The position numbers were made by a program, and so were the translations under genes. Of a stretch of DNA of 5,027 nt, positions 1 through 5,027 are shown piece after piece. The notes beneath the pieces are model-generated. The model made no database searches. It was not told the DNA's origin and saw nothing but the letters and a program-made list of their open reading frames with translations. Within the stretch, counting starts at the first letter, position 1; every line of letters starts with the position of its first letter. Source of the stretch: an uncultured Bacilli bacterium (lineage in GTDB: Bacteria; Bacillota_I; Bacilli_A; RF39; UBA660); assembly GCA_934133155.1 (NCBI GenBank), contig CAKPAT010000090.1, forward strand, positions 1 to 5,027, in the 5' to 3' direction.

Positions 1-461
1 GGATTGGTATGCATATTCCAGTATTTGGTAATGTTATCATTTATAATGAGGTGGCAATTTTTTCTAAAACTTTTGCATCACTTTTAGCACATAATGTATT
101 TATTACTGATAGTATGGAAATTTTAAATAGAATTAGTAATAATGAAATTTATAAAGAAATGATTAAAAATTCGATTAATAATATTGCCAAAGGTGGTAAA
201 TTATCTTATGCATTTAAGGATGAGTGGGCTTTTCCTATTCCGGCTTATGAAATGATTGTTACTGGAGAAAGAACAGGTCAGCTTCCTGAAATGATGCTAA
301 AGGTGGCTAGTTATTATCAAGATTTACATAAAAATTCGGTTACACGTATTAAAACGTTTGTTGAACCGGTACTTATTATTTTATTAACTGTTATGGTTGG
401 ATTTATTGTTTTAGCAATTGTTATACCAATGTTTAATATGTATAGTGCTATTCAAGCTTAG
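1..461 (+). CDS. Type II secretion/type IV pilus inner-membrane platform protein (GspF/PilC/ComGB family), C-terminal part
   Basis: This is the last ~152 residues of a GspF/PilC/ComGB protein, the polytopic membrane platform that couples the assembly ATPase to pilin polymerisation. The gene is cut by the window edge: the frame is open from base 3, so the ATG at 9 is an internal methionine and not the start. Family members are usually about 350-400 residues, so only the second of the two repeated GspF domains is seen. Numbering from that methionine, the domain opens with IPVFGN, followed by a helix resembling the family's 'srtLa.LL..G' segment (residues 18-30). The conserved GERTGQLPEMM motif is at 86-96, and the final membrane helix starts at the hallmark E119-P120 and ends near PMFNMY. 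The prepilin peptidase gene follows after 14 bases, which supports a pilus or competence role. ComGB, PilC and GspF cannot be told apart from this piece. Confidence 0.9.
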   Translation, partial: IGMHIPVFGNVIIYNEVAIFSKTFASLLAHNVFITDSMEILNRISNNEIYKEMIKNSINNIAKGGKLSYAFKDEWAFPIPAYEMIVTGERTGQLPEMMLKVASYYQDLHKNSVTRIKTFVEPVLIILLTVMVGFIVLAIVIPMFNMYSAIQA

Positions 462-463
462 TT

Positions 464-471
464 AGGAGGTG
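464..471 (+). promoter_or_regulatory. Strong ribosome binding site of the prepilin peptidase gene
   Basis: AGGAGGTG is a near-perfect complement of the 16S rRNA 3' end. The AGGAGG core ends 6 bases before the ATG at 476. It lies just after the platform-gene stop codon, which supports the 476 start and translation from a shared transcript. Confidence 0.85.
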
Positions 472-475
472 TGAT

Positions 476-1228
476 ATGGTAGCGGTATTGATGTTTATTT
501 TAGGTCTTATTTTTGGCTCATTTTATGGTGTAGTTGGTTCTAGGCTTCCTAAAGGAGAGTCTATCATTTCTCCTCCTAGTCATTGCACTTTTTGTAATCA
601 TAGGCTTTCTAGTATAGAACTTATTCCTGTTTTATCTTATATTATTCAAGGTGGTAAATGTAAAAATTGTGGGGCTAAATTATCGCTATTTTATCCTGTT
701 TTAGAACTTTTAACTGGTGTTTTGTTTTTAATTTCTTATTTGATTTTTGGATTTAATTTAGAACTTATTATCCCCCTTACTTTCATTTCTTTACTTATTA
801 TTATTTTAGTGAGTGATATAGAATACATGATTATTTCAGATGAAGTTTTGATTTTCTTTGGCGTAATACTTTTTGCGGAAATTAGTCTGATTAATGGCTT
901 AGATGCTGGTTTTTCTTCTTTACTTAATGGCCTTGGTGCTTCTTTAACAATGTTTTTACTTAAGCTTTTTGGTGATTTCTTATTTAAAAAAGAATCAATG
1001 GGTGGCGGTGATATTAAGCTTCTTTTCATTTTTGGTATGGTTTTAGGTTTCCCTCTTGCAATTTTATCAATATTTGTGGGATCAGTGATTGGGCTTCCTA
1101 TTTCAATTATCATGATGAAAAAAAAATCTTCACATATTATTCCTTTTGGGCCTTTTTTAGCAGCAGGGGCATGTGTGATTTTGCTTTCAAAAATTGATTT
1201 TAATACAATTGTAAATTATTTGAGTTAA
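476..1228 (+). CDS. pilD: Prepilin peptidase / N-methyltransferase (A24 family, PilD/ComC type)
   Basis: This integral membrane aspartyl protease cleaves the leader of type IV prepilins or pseudopilins and, in bifunctional members, N-methylates the new N-terminus. The 250-residue length is normal for the full two-domain form. The N-terminal domain has GSF at 14-16, RLPKGES at 23-29, and two zinc-type cysteine pairs, C37-x2-C40 and C62-x2-C65. The A24 catalytic domain has its first aspartate at D114 (SDIEYMIISDE) and the second at D179 in GGGDIK (176-181). About seven or eight hydrophobic helices cover the rest. In many homologues GSF is followed by 'NV'; here it is 'YGV', which is a modest variation. 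The gene sits 14 bases after the platform gene and probably ends that operon. pilD and comC are equally good names; the function is secure, the pathway less so because no pilin gene is visible. Confidence 0.95.
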   Translation: MVAVLMFILGLIFGSFYGVVGSRLPKGESIISPPSHCTFCNHRLSSIELIPVLSYIIQGGKCKNCGAKLSLFYPVLELLTGVLFLISYLIFGFNLELIIPLTFISLLIIILVSDIEYMIISDEVLIFFGVILFAEISLINGLDAGFSSLLNGLGASLTMFLLKLFGDFLFKKESMGGGDIKLLFIFGMVLGFPLAILSIFVGSVIGLPISIIMMKKKSSHIIPFGPFLAAGACVILLSKIDFNTIVNYLS

Positions 1229-1251
1229 GCAGGTTTTTCTGTTTTTCTTTT
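1227..1251 (+). terminator. Probable weak rho-independent terminator after the prepilin peptidase gene
   Basis: AAGCAG (1227-1232) can pair with CTGTTT (1239-1244), with one G-U, around a GTTTTT loop; TTCTTTT follows. The stem has only two G-C pairs, so the fold is weak, and it begins inside the TAA stop codon. The position just before a new promoter supports a terminator. A competing fold pairs TTAAGCA (1225-1231) with TGCTTAA (1251-1257). Confidence 0.4.
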
Positions 1252-1270
1252 GCTTAAATCATGGTATAAT
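1242..1270 (+). promoter_or_regulatory. Promoter of the gpmI-queH-deacetylase unit (extended -10)
   Basis: TATAAT at 1265-1270 is a perfect sigma-A -10 box, preceded by TGG at 1262-1264, which gives the extended -10 form TGnTATAAT. At 17 bases upstream the -35 position reads TTTTTC, a poor match to TTGACA, so the promoter probably relies on the extended -10. Transcription should begin near 1276-1278, leaving a leader of only about 14 bases before the preferred gpmI start at 1291. Confidence 0.75.
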
Positions 1271-1276
1271 TATGCC

Positions 1277-1290
1277 GGATGGTGATGTTT
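1277..1290 (+). promoter_or_regulatory. Ribosome binding site that decides the gpmI start
   Basis: GGATGGTGAT (1277-1286) resembles GGAGGTGAT with one inserted T. Its GGATGG core ends 8 bases before GTG at 1291, and GGTGAT ends 4 bases before it, which is ideal spacing for that codon. The in-frame ATG at 1279 lies inside this element, so it cannot use it, and it would sit almost at the predicted transcription start. Confidence 0.65.
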
Positions 1291-2784
1291 GTGAAACCAA
1301 TTTTACTTTGTATTTTAGATGGTTTTGGTGTGAGACGTGAAACTCATGGTAATGCTCAAAAGGCAGCTTATATGCCTAATTATAATTATTTGATTAACAA
1401 TTATCCACATACACATTTAAATGCGAGTGGAACGTTTGTTGGACTTCCTTTAAATCAAATGGGTAATAGTGAAGTTGGACATATGAATATTGGAACTGGT
1501 AGGGCAGTTTTACAGTCGATTGATATTATTTCTAACGCACTTAAAACTGGTGAATTTAAAAAAAATTTGGAATTTATTTCTTTGATTAATCATGTTAAAG
1601 AAAATAATTCTAATTTACATATTTGTGGGCTTCTTTCTGATGGTGGTATTCATTCACATATTGATCATTTACTTGGTATTATAGATGTTTTAAAAGAGTT
1701 TAATGTGCCAGTTTATTTTCATATTTTTACTGATGGTAGGGATACCAAACCTCATGATAGTTTGAAATTTATTAAAATTTTAGAAGATAAAATTAAAGAA
1801 GTTGGTTTTGGTAAGATTGCGACTGTTAGTGGGCGCTATTACAGTATGGATAGAGATAATAGATGGGATAGGATTAAGCTTGCATATACGGAAATGACAG
1901 AAGATAGGAAAGAATTTAGTGATATTCAAAGTAAAATTAATGAATTTTACAATAATGGAGTTACTGATGAATTTATAAAACCTTTTACAGTTTATAACAT
2001 GAAAATTAAAGATAATGATGGAGTGCTTGTTTTTAATTTTAGACCAGATAGACTTAGGGAACTTTTTTCTGCTTTAAGTAACCCTTCTTTAATGTGTTTT
2101 GAAAGGAAGACTATTAATAATTTAAAAGTGGTTACAATGATGCCAATTGATAAGTCTTCTTTATCTACTCCAATGTTCGAACATGTGAAAATTGATAATT
2201 ATTTAGGTAAAATATTTGAAAGTAAAGGTTTAAAACAACTTAGAATTGCGGAGACGGAGAAGTATCCACATGTGACTTATTTTTTTGATGGGGAAAATAA
2301 GGTCTCTCTTAAGGGGTGCGATCAAATTTTAGTGCCTTCTTCACATGTGGCAACTTATGATTTGGAGCCACAAATGCAGGCATATAAAATTACGGATATT
2401 CTTTTAGGAAAAATGGCTGATTATGATTTTATTGTGCTTAATTTTGCTGGTGGTGATATGGTTGGTCATACGGGCAATTTTGAGGCAACGGTGAAAGCTT
2501 TAGAGGCGATTGATGAGTGTATTGGAAAACTTTATAAAAAAATTGAAGAGCTAGGCGGACTTTTTCTACTTACAGCAGATCATGGTAACTGTGATTATAT
2601 GCTTGATGCTGATAACAATGTGATTACTTCACATTCAATGAGTGAGGTGCCTTTTATTGTTTGTGATAAGTCTATTAAGCTTAAATGTGGTGATTTAAAA
2701 GATATAGCACCAACTATTTTGGATATTTTAAATTTTGATAAACCAAGTGATATGACAGGGCATAGTTTGAGGGAAGATTTATGA
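1291..2784 (+). CDS. gpmI: 2,3-bisphosphoglycerate-independent phosphoglycerate mutase
   Basis: This cytoplasmic enzyme interconverts 3- and 2-phosphoglycerate in glycolysis and gluconeogenesis through a phosphoserine intermediate and two divalent metals, usually manganese. From GTG 1291 it is 497 residues, close to the usual ~510, and starts MKPILLCILDGFG like typical family members. Visible active-site residues in that numbering are D10 (LDGFG) and nucleophile S60 in NSEVGHMNIGTGR. The HSH of GGIHSHIDH, FTDGRDTKP, and the two arginines of FNFRPDRLREL follow. The C-terminal metal ligands are D389 and H393 (GGDMVGHTG), D430-H431 (TADHGN) and H448 (SHSMS). All expected ligands are present, so the enzyme should be active. 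Longer in-frame starts at 1279, 1282 or 1285 are less likely because they overlap the ribosome binding site. It is the first gene of its transcript; the stop TGA overlaps the queH start as ATGA. Confidence 0.96.
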   Translation: MKPILLCILDGFGVRRETHGNAQKAAYMPNYNYLINNYPHTHLNASGTFVGLPLNQMGNSEVGHMNIGTGRAVLQSIDIISNALKTGEFKKNLEFISLINHVKENNSNLHICGLLSDGGIHSHIDHLLGIIDVLKEFNVPVYFHIFTDGRDTKPHDSLKFIKILEDKIKEVGFGKIATVSGRYYSMDRDNRWDRIKLAYTEMTEDRKEFSDIQSKINEFYNNGVTDEFIKPFTVYNMKIKDNDGVLVFNFRPDRLRELFSALSNPSLMCFERKTINNLKVVTMMPIDKSSLSTPMFEHVKIDNYLGKIFESKGLKQLRIAETEKYPHVTYFFDGENKVSLKGCDQILVPSSHVATYDLEPQMQAYKITDILLGKMADYDFIVLNFAGGDMVGHTGNFEATVKALEAIDECIGKLYKKIEELGGLFLLTADHGNCDYMLDADNNVITSHSMSEVPFIVCDKSIKLKCGDLKDIAPTILDILNFDKPSDMTGHSLREDL

Positions 2785-3377
2785 AGGTAAATTATAATAA
2801 TGTAATGGAAGATATAATTAATAATTTAGAAGTGAGACCTAAACTTCTTTTGCATGCGTGCTGTGGGGTTTGTAGTAGCTCTGTTTTAGAGCGACTTTGT
2901 CCATTTTTTAAGGTGACTGTTTTGTATTATAATCCAAATATTTATCCAGAAAGTGAATATGTCAAAAGACTGGATACTCAAAAGGAAATTATTAATAAAA
3001 TGGGTCTAAATGTTGATGTTTTAACTCTTCCTTATGATGAAAATGAGTTTTTAAATGTTGCAAAAGGTTTCGAGGATGAAAAAGAAGGCGGCGTGAGGTG
3101 CAGTAAGTGTTTTTGTTTGCGCTTAGAAAAGACAGCAATAATGGCTAAAGAAAAGGGTTTTGATTATTTTTGTACGACATTATCGGTTAGCCCTTATAAA
3201 AATTCTTTAATTTTAAATCAAATTGGTGAAGTTTTAGAAAAAAAGTATGGTGTGAAGTATTTGTATTCGGATTTTAAGAAAAAAGAAGGGTATAAGAGAA
3301 GCAATTTCCTTTCTTATAAGTATCATTTATATAGACAACATTATTGTGGGTGCAGATATTCATTAAATGAAATTTAG
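2781..3377 (+). CDS. queH: Epoxyqueuosine reductase QueH
   Basis: QueH (old name DUF208) reduces epoxyqueuosine in the tRNA wobble position to queuosine, the last step of Q synthesis. It is a metalloenzyme with a [4Fe-4S] cluster and a nearby iron site, unrelated to the cobalamin-dependent QueG. The 198-residue length is normal. Family motifs in order: HACCGVC with C27, C28 and C31; YNPNIYPESEYVKR; EGGVRC-x2-C with C107 and C110 plus an extra C112; TTLSVSPYKN; DFKKKEGYKRS; and YRQHYCGC with C189 and C191. The first motif is more often CCGPC; here valine replaces proline. The ATG shares bases with the gpmI stop, and GAGG at 2769-2772 sits 8 bases upstream, so translation is probably coupled. 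No other queuosine gene is in the window, so Q precursors must come from genes elsewhere or from salvage. Confidence 0.95.
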   Translation: MKVNYNNVMEDIINNLEVRPKLLLHACCGVCSSSVLERLCPFFKVTVLYYNPNIYPESEYVKRLDTQKEIINKMGLNVDVLTLPYDENEFLNVAKGFEDEKEGGVRCSKCFCLRLEKTAIMAKEKGFDYFCTTLSVSPYKNSLILNQIGEVLEKKYGVKYLYSDFKKKEGYKRSNFLSYKYHLYRQHYCGCRYSLNEI

Positions 3378-3380
3378 GAG
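3376..3380 (+). promoter_or_regulatory. Ribosome binding site of the deacetylase gene, overlapping the queH stop
   Basis: AGGAG begins within the TAG stop codon of queH and ends 6 bases before the ATG at 3387. The overlap supports co-transcription of queH and the deacetylase gene and confirms the 3387 start. Confidence 0.75.
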
Positions 3381-3386
3381 TTATTT

Positions 3387-4766
3387 ATGTATAAAAAGTA
3401 TTGGATAATTGGTATTTGTGTTTTTGTTTTGACATTTATTTTATGTTTGATTTTTTTGTTTCCACCTAAGTTTGATTTAAAAAATGGAAACATTAATTTA
3501 AAATATGGTGAAAGTTATAGAGAACCTGGGTTTAAAGTTACTAGATTTGGCAAAGATTATACAAGTAATGTGAAAGTGTCTGGCAAAGTTAATGATAAAA
3601 AAGTTGGTAAGTATAAGGTTACATATTCGGTTAAAATTGGTTTAATTAATTTTAAAAGCGTTAGAACAGTAAATGTTTTTGATAATGAAAAACCGGTGAT
3701 AAAACTTGATGGATATTTAGAAAGTTATGTTTGTCCTTCTAAAGAATATGAAGAAGAAGGTTTTAGCGCTTCTGATAATTATGATGGTGATTTAACTAAG
3801 AAAGTTAAGGTTACTAAAAAGGATAATGAGGTTATTTACACAGTTAAAGATTCTTCGAATAATAAAACAACAGTTAAAAGGAAATTAATATTTCAAGATA
3901 AAGAGGCACCTGTATTAGAACTTAGTGGTTCTAAAAATATTACTTTATCTTTAGGAGAAACATTTAAAGAATTTGGGTATACAGCAAATGATGATTGTGA
4001 TGGTGATTTACAATCTAAAGTTTCGGTTTCTAATAATATAGATACATCTAAAAAAGGAAATTATGAGGTTACTTACAGTGTGACCGATAATGCGGGCAAT
4101 ACTTCTACGGCGAAAAGAAGTGTTAAGATTGTAGACAAATCATTTTTTGGGGTAATTTATTTGACTTTTGATGATGGACCTAGAGATGGTACAACTAATG
4201 TTATTTTGGACATTTTAAAAGAAGAGGGTGTGTCAGCAACGTTTTTTGTAACAAATGGTGGCCCTGATAGTTTGATTAAAAGAGAATTCGATGAAGGACA
4301 TACAGTGGCACTTCATACTGCTTCTCATAATTATTCGGTAGTTTATAGTTCTGTTAATGGTTATTTTAATGATTTGAAGTTGGTGCAGGATAGGGTTAAG
4401 AGAATTACTGGTGAAACGGCAATGATTATTAGATTTCCTGGTGGATCTTCTAATACAGTTAGTAAGAAATATTCTCTTGGCATAATGAGTGAGTTAACTA
4501 AAGAAGTTATTGATAAAGGATATAGGTATTATGACTGGAATGTTTCTTCTGGTGATGCTGGTGAGACAAAGGCTTCTAGTGGGGTTTATAATAATGTTGT
4601 TAGAGGTCTTTCTAAAAGTAGGCCTAATGTTGTTTTAATGCATGATATTAAAACTTATACAAGAGATGCTTTAAAGAGTATTATTGAGTATGGTAAAAAT
4701 AATGGATATACATTTGATAAGATTACTATGGATACACCAATGGTTACTCAAAGGGTTAATAATTAA
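3387..4766 (+). CDS. Membrane-anchored polysaccharide deacetylase (NodB domain) with three Ig-like DUF5011-type domains
   Basis: This is a carbohydrate esterase family 4 enzyme of 459 residues, expected to remove N-acetyl groups from a cell-surface glycan, most likely peptidoglycan. Residues 1-4 are cytoplasmic with KK, and about 5-26 form one membrane helix without a clear cleavage site, so a type II anchor is likely. Three Ig-like repeats follow, about 29-98, 99-170 and 171-250; repeats 2 and 3 align without gaps around DGDL (D-x2-DGDL context), and repeat 3 ends with the typical YSVTDNAGNTS. The NodB domain (about 253-445) keeps all five motifs: T260-F-D-D-G-P with D262 and D263, H310-T-A-S-H314, R349-F-P-G-G, D383-W...D390, and L417-M-H419-D. 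The catalytic base, metal ligands and H419 are therefore intact. It resembles PgdA in plan, but substrate and physiological role (lysozyme resistance, wall modification) are inference. It is the last gene of the gpmI unit. Confidence 0.93.
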   Translation: MYKKYWIIGICVFVLTFILCLIFLFPPKFDLKNGNINLKYGESYREPGFKVTRFGKDYTSNVKVSGKVNDKKVGKYKVTYSVKIGLINFKSVRTVNVFDNEKPVIKLDGYLESYVCPSKEYEEEGFSASDNYDGDLTKKVKVTKKDNEVIYTVKDSSNNKTTVKRKLIFQDKEAPVLELSGSKNITLSLGETFKEFGYTANDDCDGDLQSKVSVSNNIDTSKKGNYEVTYSVTDNAGNTSTAKRSVKIVDKSFFGVIYLTFDDGPRDGTTNVILDILKEEGVSATFFVTNGGPDSLIKREFDEGHTVALHTASHNYSVVYSSVNGYFNDLKLVQDRVKRITGETAMIIRFPGGSSNTVSKKYSLGIMSELTKEVIDKGYRYYDWNVSSGDAGETKASSGVYNNVVRGLSKSRPNVVLMHDIKTYTRDALKSIIEYGKNNGYTFDKITMDTPMVTQRVNN

Positions 4767-4767
4767 T

Positions 4768-4789
4768 GGGGAATTTTTCCTCTTTTTTT
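4768..4789 (+). terminator. Rho-independent terminator after the deacetylase gene
   Basis: GGGGAA (4768-4773) pairs with TTCCTC (4777-4782), including one G-U pair, around a TTT loop, and is followed by seven T residues at 4783-4789. The stem is short but G-C rich for this DNA. It begins one base after the TAA stop of the deacetylase gene, a good position for ending the gpmI-queH-deacetylase transcript. Confidence 0.6.
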
Positions 4790-4794
4790 GCGTA

Positions 4795-4803
4795 TGGTAT
4801 ACT
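4795..4803 (+). promoter_or_regulatory. Candidate promoter (extended -10) just after the terminator
   Basis: TGG-TATACT matches the extended -10 with one change from TATAAT. With its preceding A it forms ATGGTATACT (4794-4803), nine of ten bases identical to the gpmI promoter element at 1261-1270. The -35 position 17 bases upstream (4775-4780, TTTTCC) is poor and lies in the terminator hairpin. It would give a leader of roughly 75 bases for the gene at 4885. Confidence 0.5.
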
Positions 4804-4825
4804 TTAATTTTTAATCTTAAATTTA

Positions 4826-4854
4826 TTGATTGTTTAATGTTTTTATGGTACTAT
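4826..4854 (+). promoter_or_regulatory. Candidate promoter of the TasA-like protein gene
   Basis: TTGATT (4826-4831) matches four of six -35 bases, and 17 bases later TACTAT (4849-4854) matches four of six -10 bases, preceded by TGG to make an extended -10. Transcription would start near 4860-4862, about 25 bases before the ATG. The spacing is ideal, and the -35 is better than in the upstream candidate, but the -10 is worse. Either or both could be used. Confidence 0.5.
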
Positions 4855-4864
4855 TTTGATAGTA
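4849..4864 (+). repeat. Inverted repeat over the -10 and start region
   Basis: TACTAT (4849-4854) and ATAGTA (4859-4864) are a perfect 6-base inverted repeat with a TTTG spacer. The left arm coincides with the candidate -10 box and the right arm with the predicted transcription start. It could be an operator or chance in AT-rich DNA; there is no direct evidence of binding. Confidence 0.35.
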
Positions 4865-4884
4865 GGTATAGGGGGATGATTTTT

Positions 4885-5027
4885 ATGCGTGGGCGCCAAA
4901 GAAGGAAAATTTTAATTATTAGTTTAATGTTTATTCTTTGTATAATTACAGCTGGTTATGCAGCTTTTCAAAGTAATTTGAATATTACTTCAGATACTTC
5001 TGTTACAAGTAACTGGGATATTGAAAT
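4885..5027 (+). CDS. Secreted protein with TasA/camelysin-like signal peptide, N-terminal part
   Basis: Only the first 47 codons are present; the frame is open at the window end. The protein begins MRGRQRRK, a basic cytoplasmic stretch, followed by a hydrophobic core of about 16 residues (ILIISLMFILCIITAG) and then YAAFQSNLNIT and a Ser/Thr-rich segment ending TSNWDIE. A hydrophobic core followed by an aromatic-Ala-Ala/Tyr-Phe step and a beta-type start is the pattern of SipW-processed TasA and camelysin proteins, for example the 'WAAF' of TasA. That makes an exported surface or fibre protein likely, but the mature domain is not visible. The start at 4885 has AGGGGG (4870-4875) 9 bases upstream. 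In-frame ATGs at 4876 and 4837 are rejected because the first abuts the ribosome binding site and the second has none. It lies after a terminator with its own candidate promoters, so it opens a new transcription unit. Confidence 0.65.
   Translation, partial: MRGRQRRKILIISLMFILCIITAGYAAFQSNLNITSDTSVTSNWDIE

Noticed and set aside
9..11. ATG at 9 as a real start for the platform gene
   Set aside because: The frame is open to the window edge, no ribosome binding site is possible in 8 bases, and 150 residues is far too short for the family, so this is an internal methionine of a truncated gene.
736..1113. Open frame of 125 codons on the - strand
   Set aside because: It lies wholly inside the prepilin peptidase gene, which has full family motifs on the + strand; the reverse product has low-complexity Ile/Lys/Ser composition and no recognisable domain.
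2782..2784. Possible use of TGA as tryptophan (mycoplasma code), since gpmI ends in TGA and a TAA follows one codon later
   Set aside because: Tryptophans in the conserved positions checked in the genes are TGG, and no gene needs read-through of TGA to reach family length.
3429..3434. Perfect TTGACA within the start of the deacetylase gene as an internal promoter
   Set aside because: No -10-like hexamer is present 16-18 bases downstream, and the bases encode the membrane helix.
4804..4825. AT-rich partial palindromes between the two candidate promoters
   Set aside because: They are made of short A and T runs expected by chance at this base composition and have no G-C pairs to support a fold.
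4837..4884. N-terminal extension of the last gene from in-frame ATG 4837 or 4876
   Set aside because: ATG 4837 has no ribosome binding site and lies within the promoter; ATG 4876 directly abuts the AGGGGG. The start at 4885 has correct spacing and a normal basic signal-peptide N-terminus.

Overview
The window is AT-rich, densely coding DNA with every gene on the + strand. All tryptophans checked are TGG and TAA, TAG and TGA all act as stops, so the standard bacterial code applies. Shine-Dalgarno sequences are strong, promoters carry an extended -10, and the proteins (ComGB/ComC-like pilus parts, an Ig-domain cell-wall deacetylase, a TasA-like signal peptide) point to a low-GC Bacillota. An uncultured Bacilli-type gut lineage of the RF39 or Erysipelotrichia kind would fit, but this placement is inference and no marker gene fixes the taxon.

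Layout: (1) bases 1-1228 hold the 3' end of a gspF/pilC-type inner-membrane platform gene followed at 14 bases by a complete prepilin peptidase gene, the downstream end of a type IV pilus, pseudopilus or competence operon. (2) A short gap (1229-1290) holds a probable weak terminator and a promoter with a perfect extended -10. (3) Bases 1291-4766 form a three-gene unit: gpmI (cofactor-independent phosphoglycerate mutase), queH (epoxyqueuosine reductase, ATGA overlap with gpmI) and a membrane-anchored polysaccharide deacetylase with three Ig-like DUF5011-type domains, whose ribosome binding site overlaps the queH stop. (4) The gap 4767-4884 holds a small terminator and two candidate promoters. 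(5) From 4885 a new secreted protein starts and runs off the window; its signal peptide resembles those of TasA/camelysin-type surface proteins.

Functionally the window mixes surface assembly (pilus platform and peptidase, wall-glycan deacetylase, TasA-like protein) with two housekeeping enzymes (lower glycolysis, tRNA queuosine). The gpmI-queH-deacetylase unit looks like co-transcription for economy rather than a pathway. I found no RNA gene, mobile element, CRISPR array or phage feature. I see no convincing undescribed system; the points most worth a second look are the TasA-like protein at the 3' edge, the compact terminator/promoter junctions, the corrected gpmI start, and the lone cysteine pair in the deacetylase.
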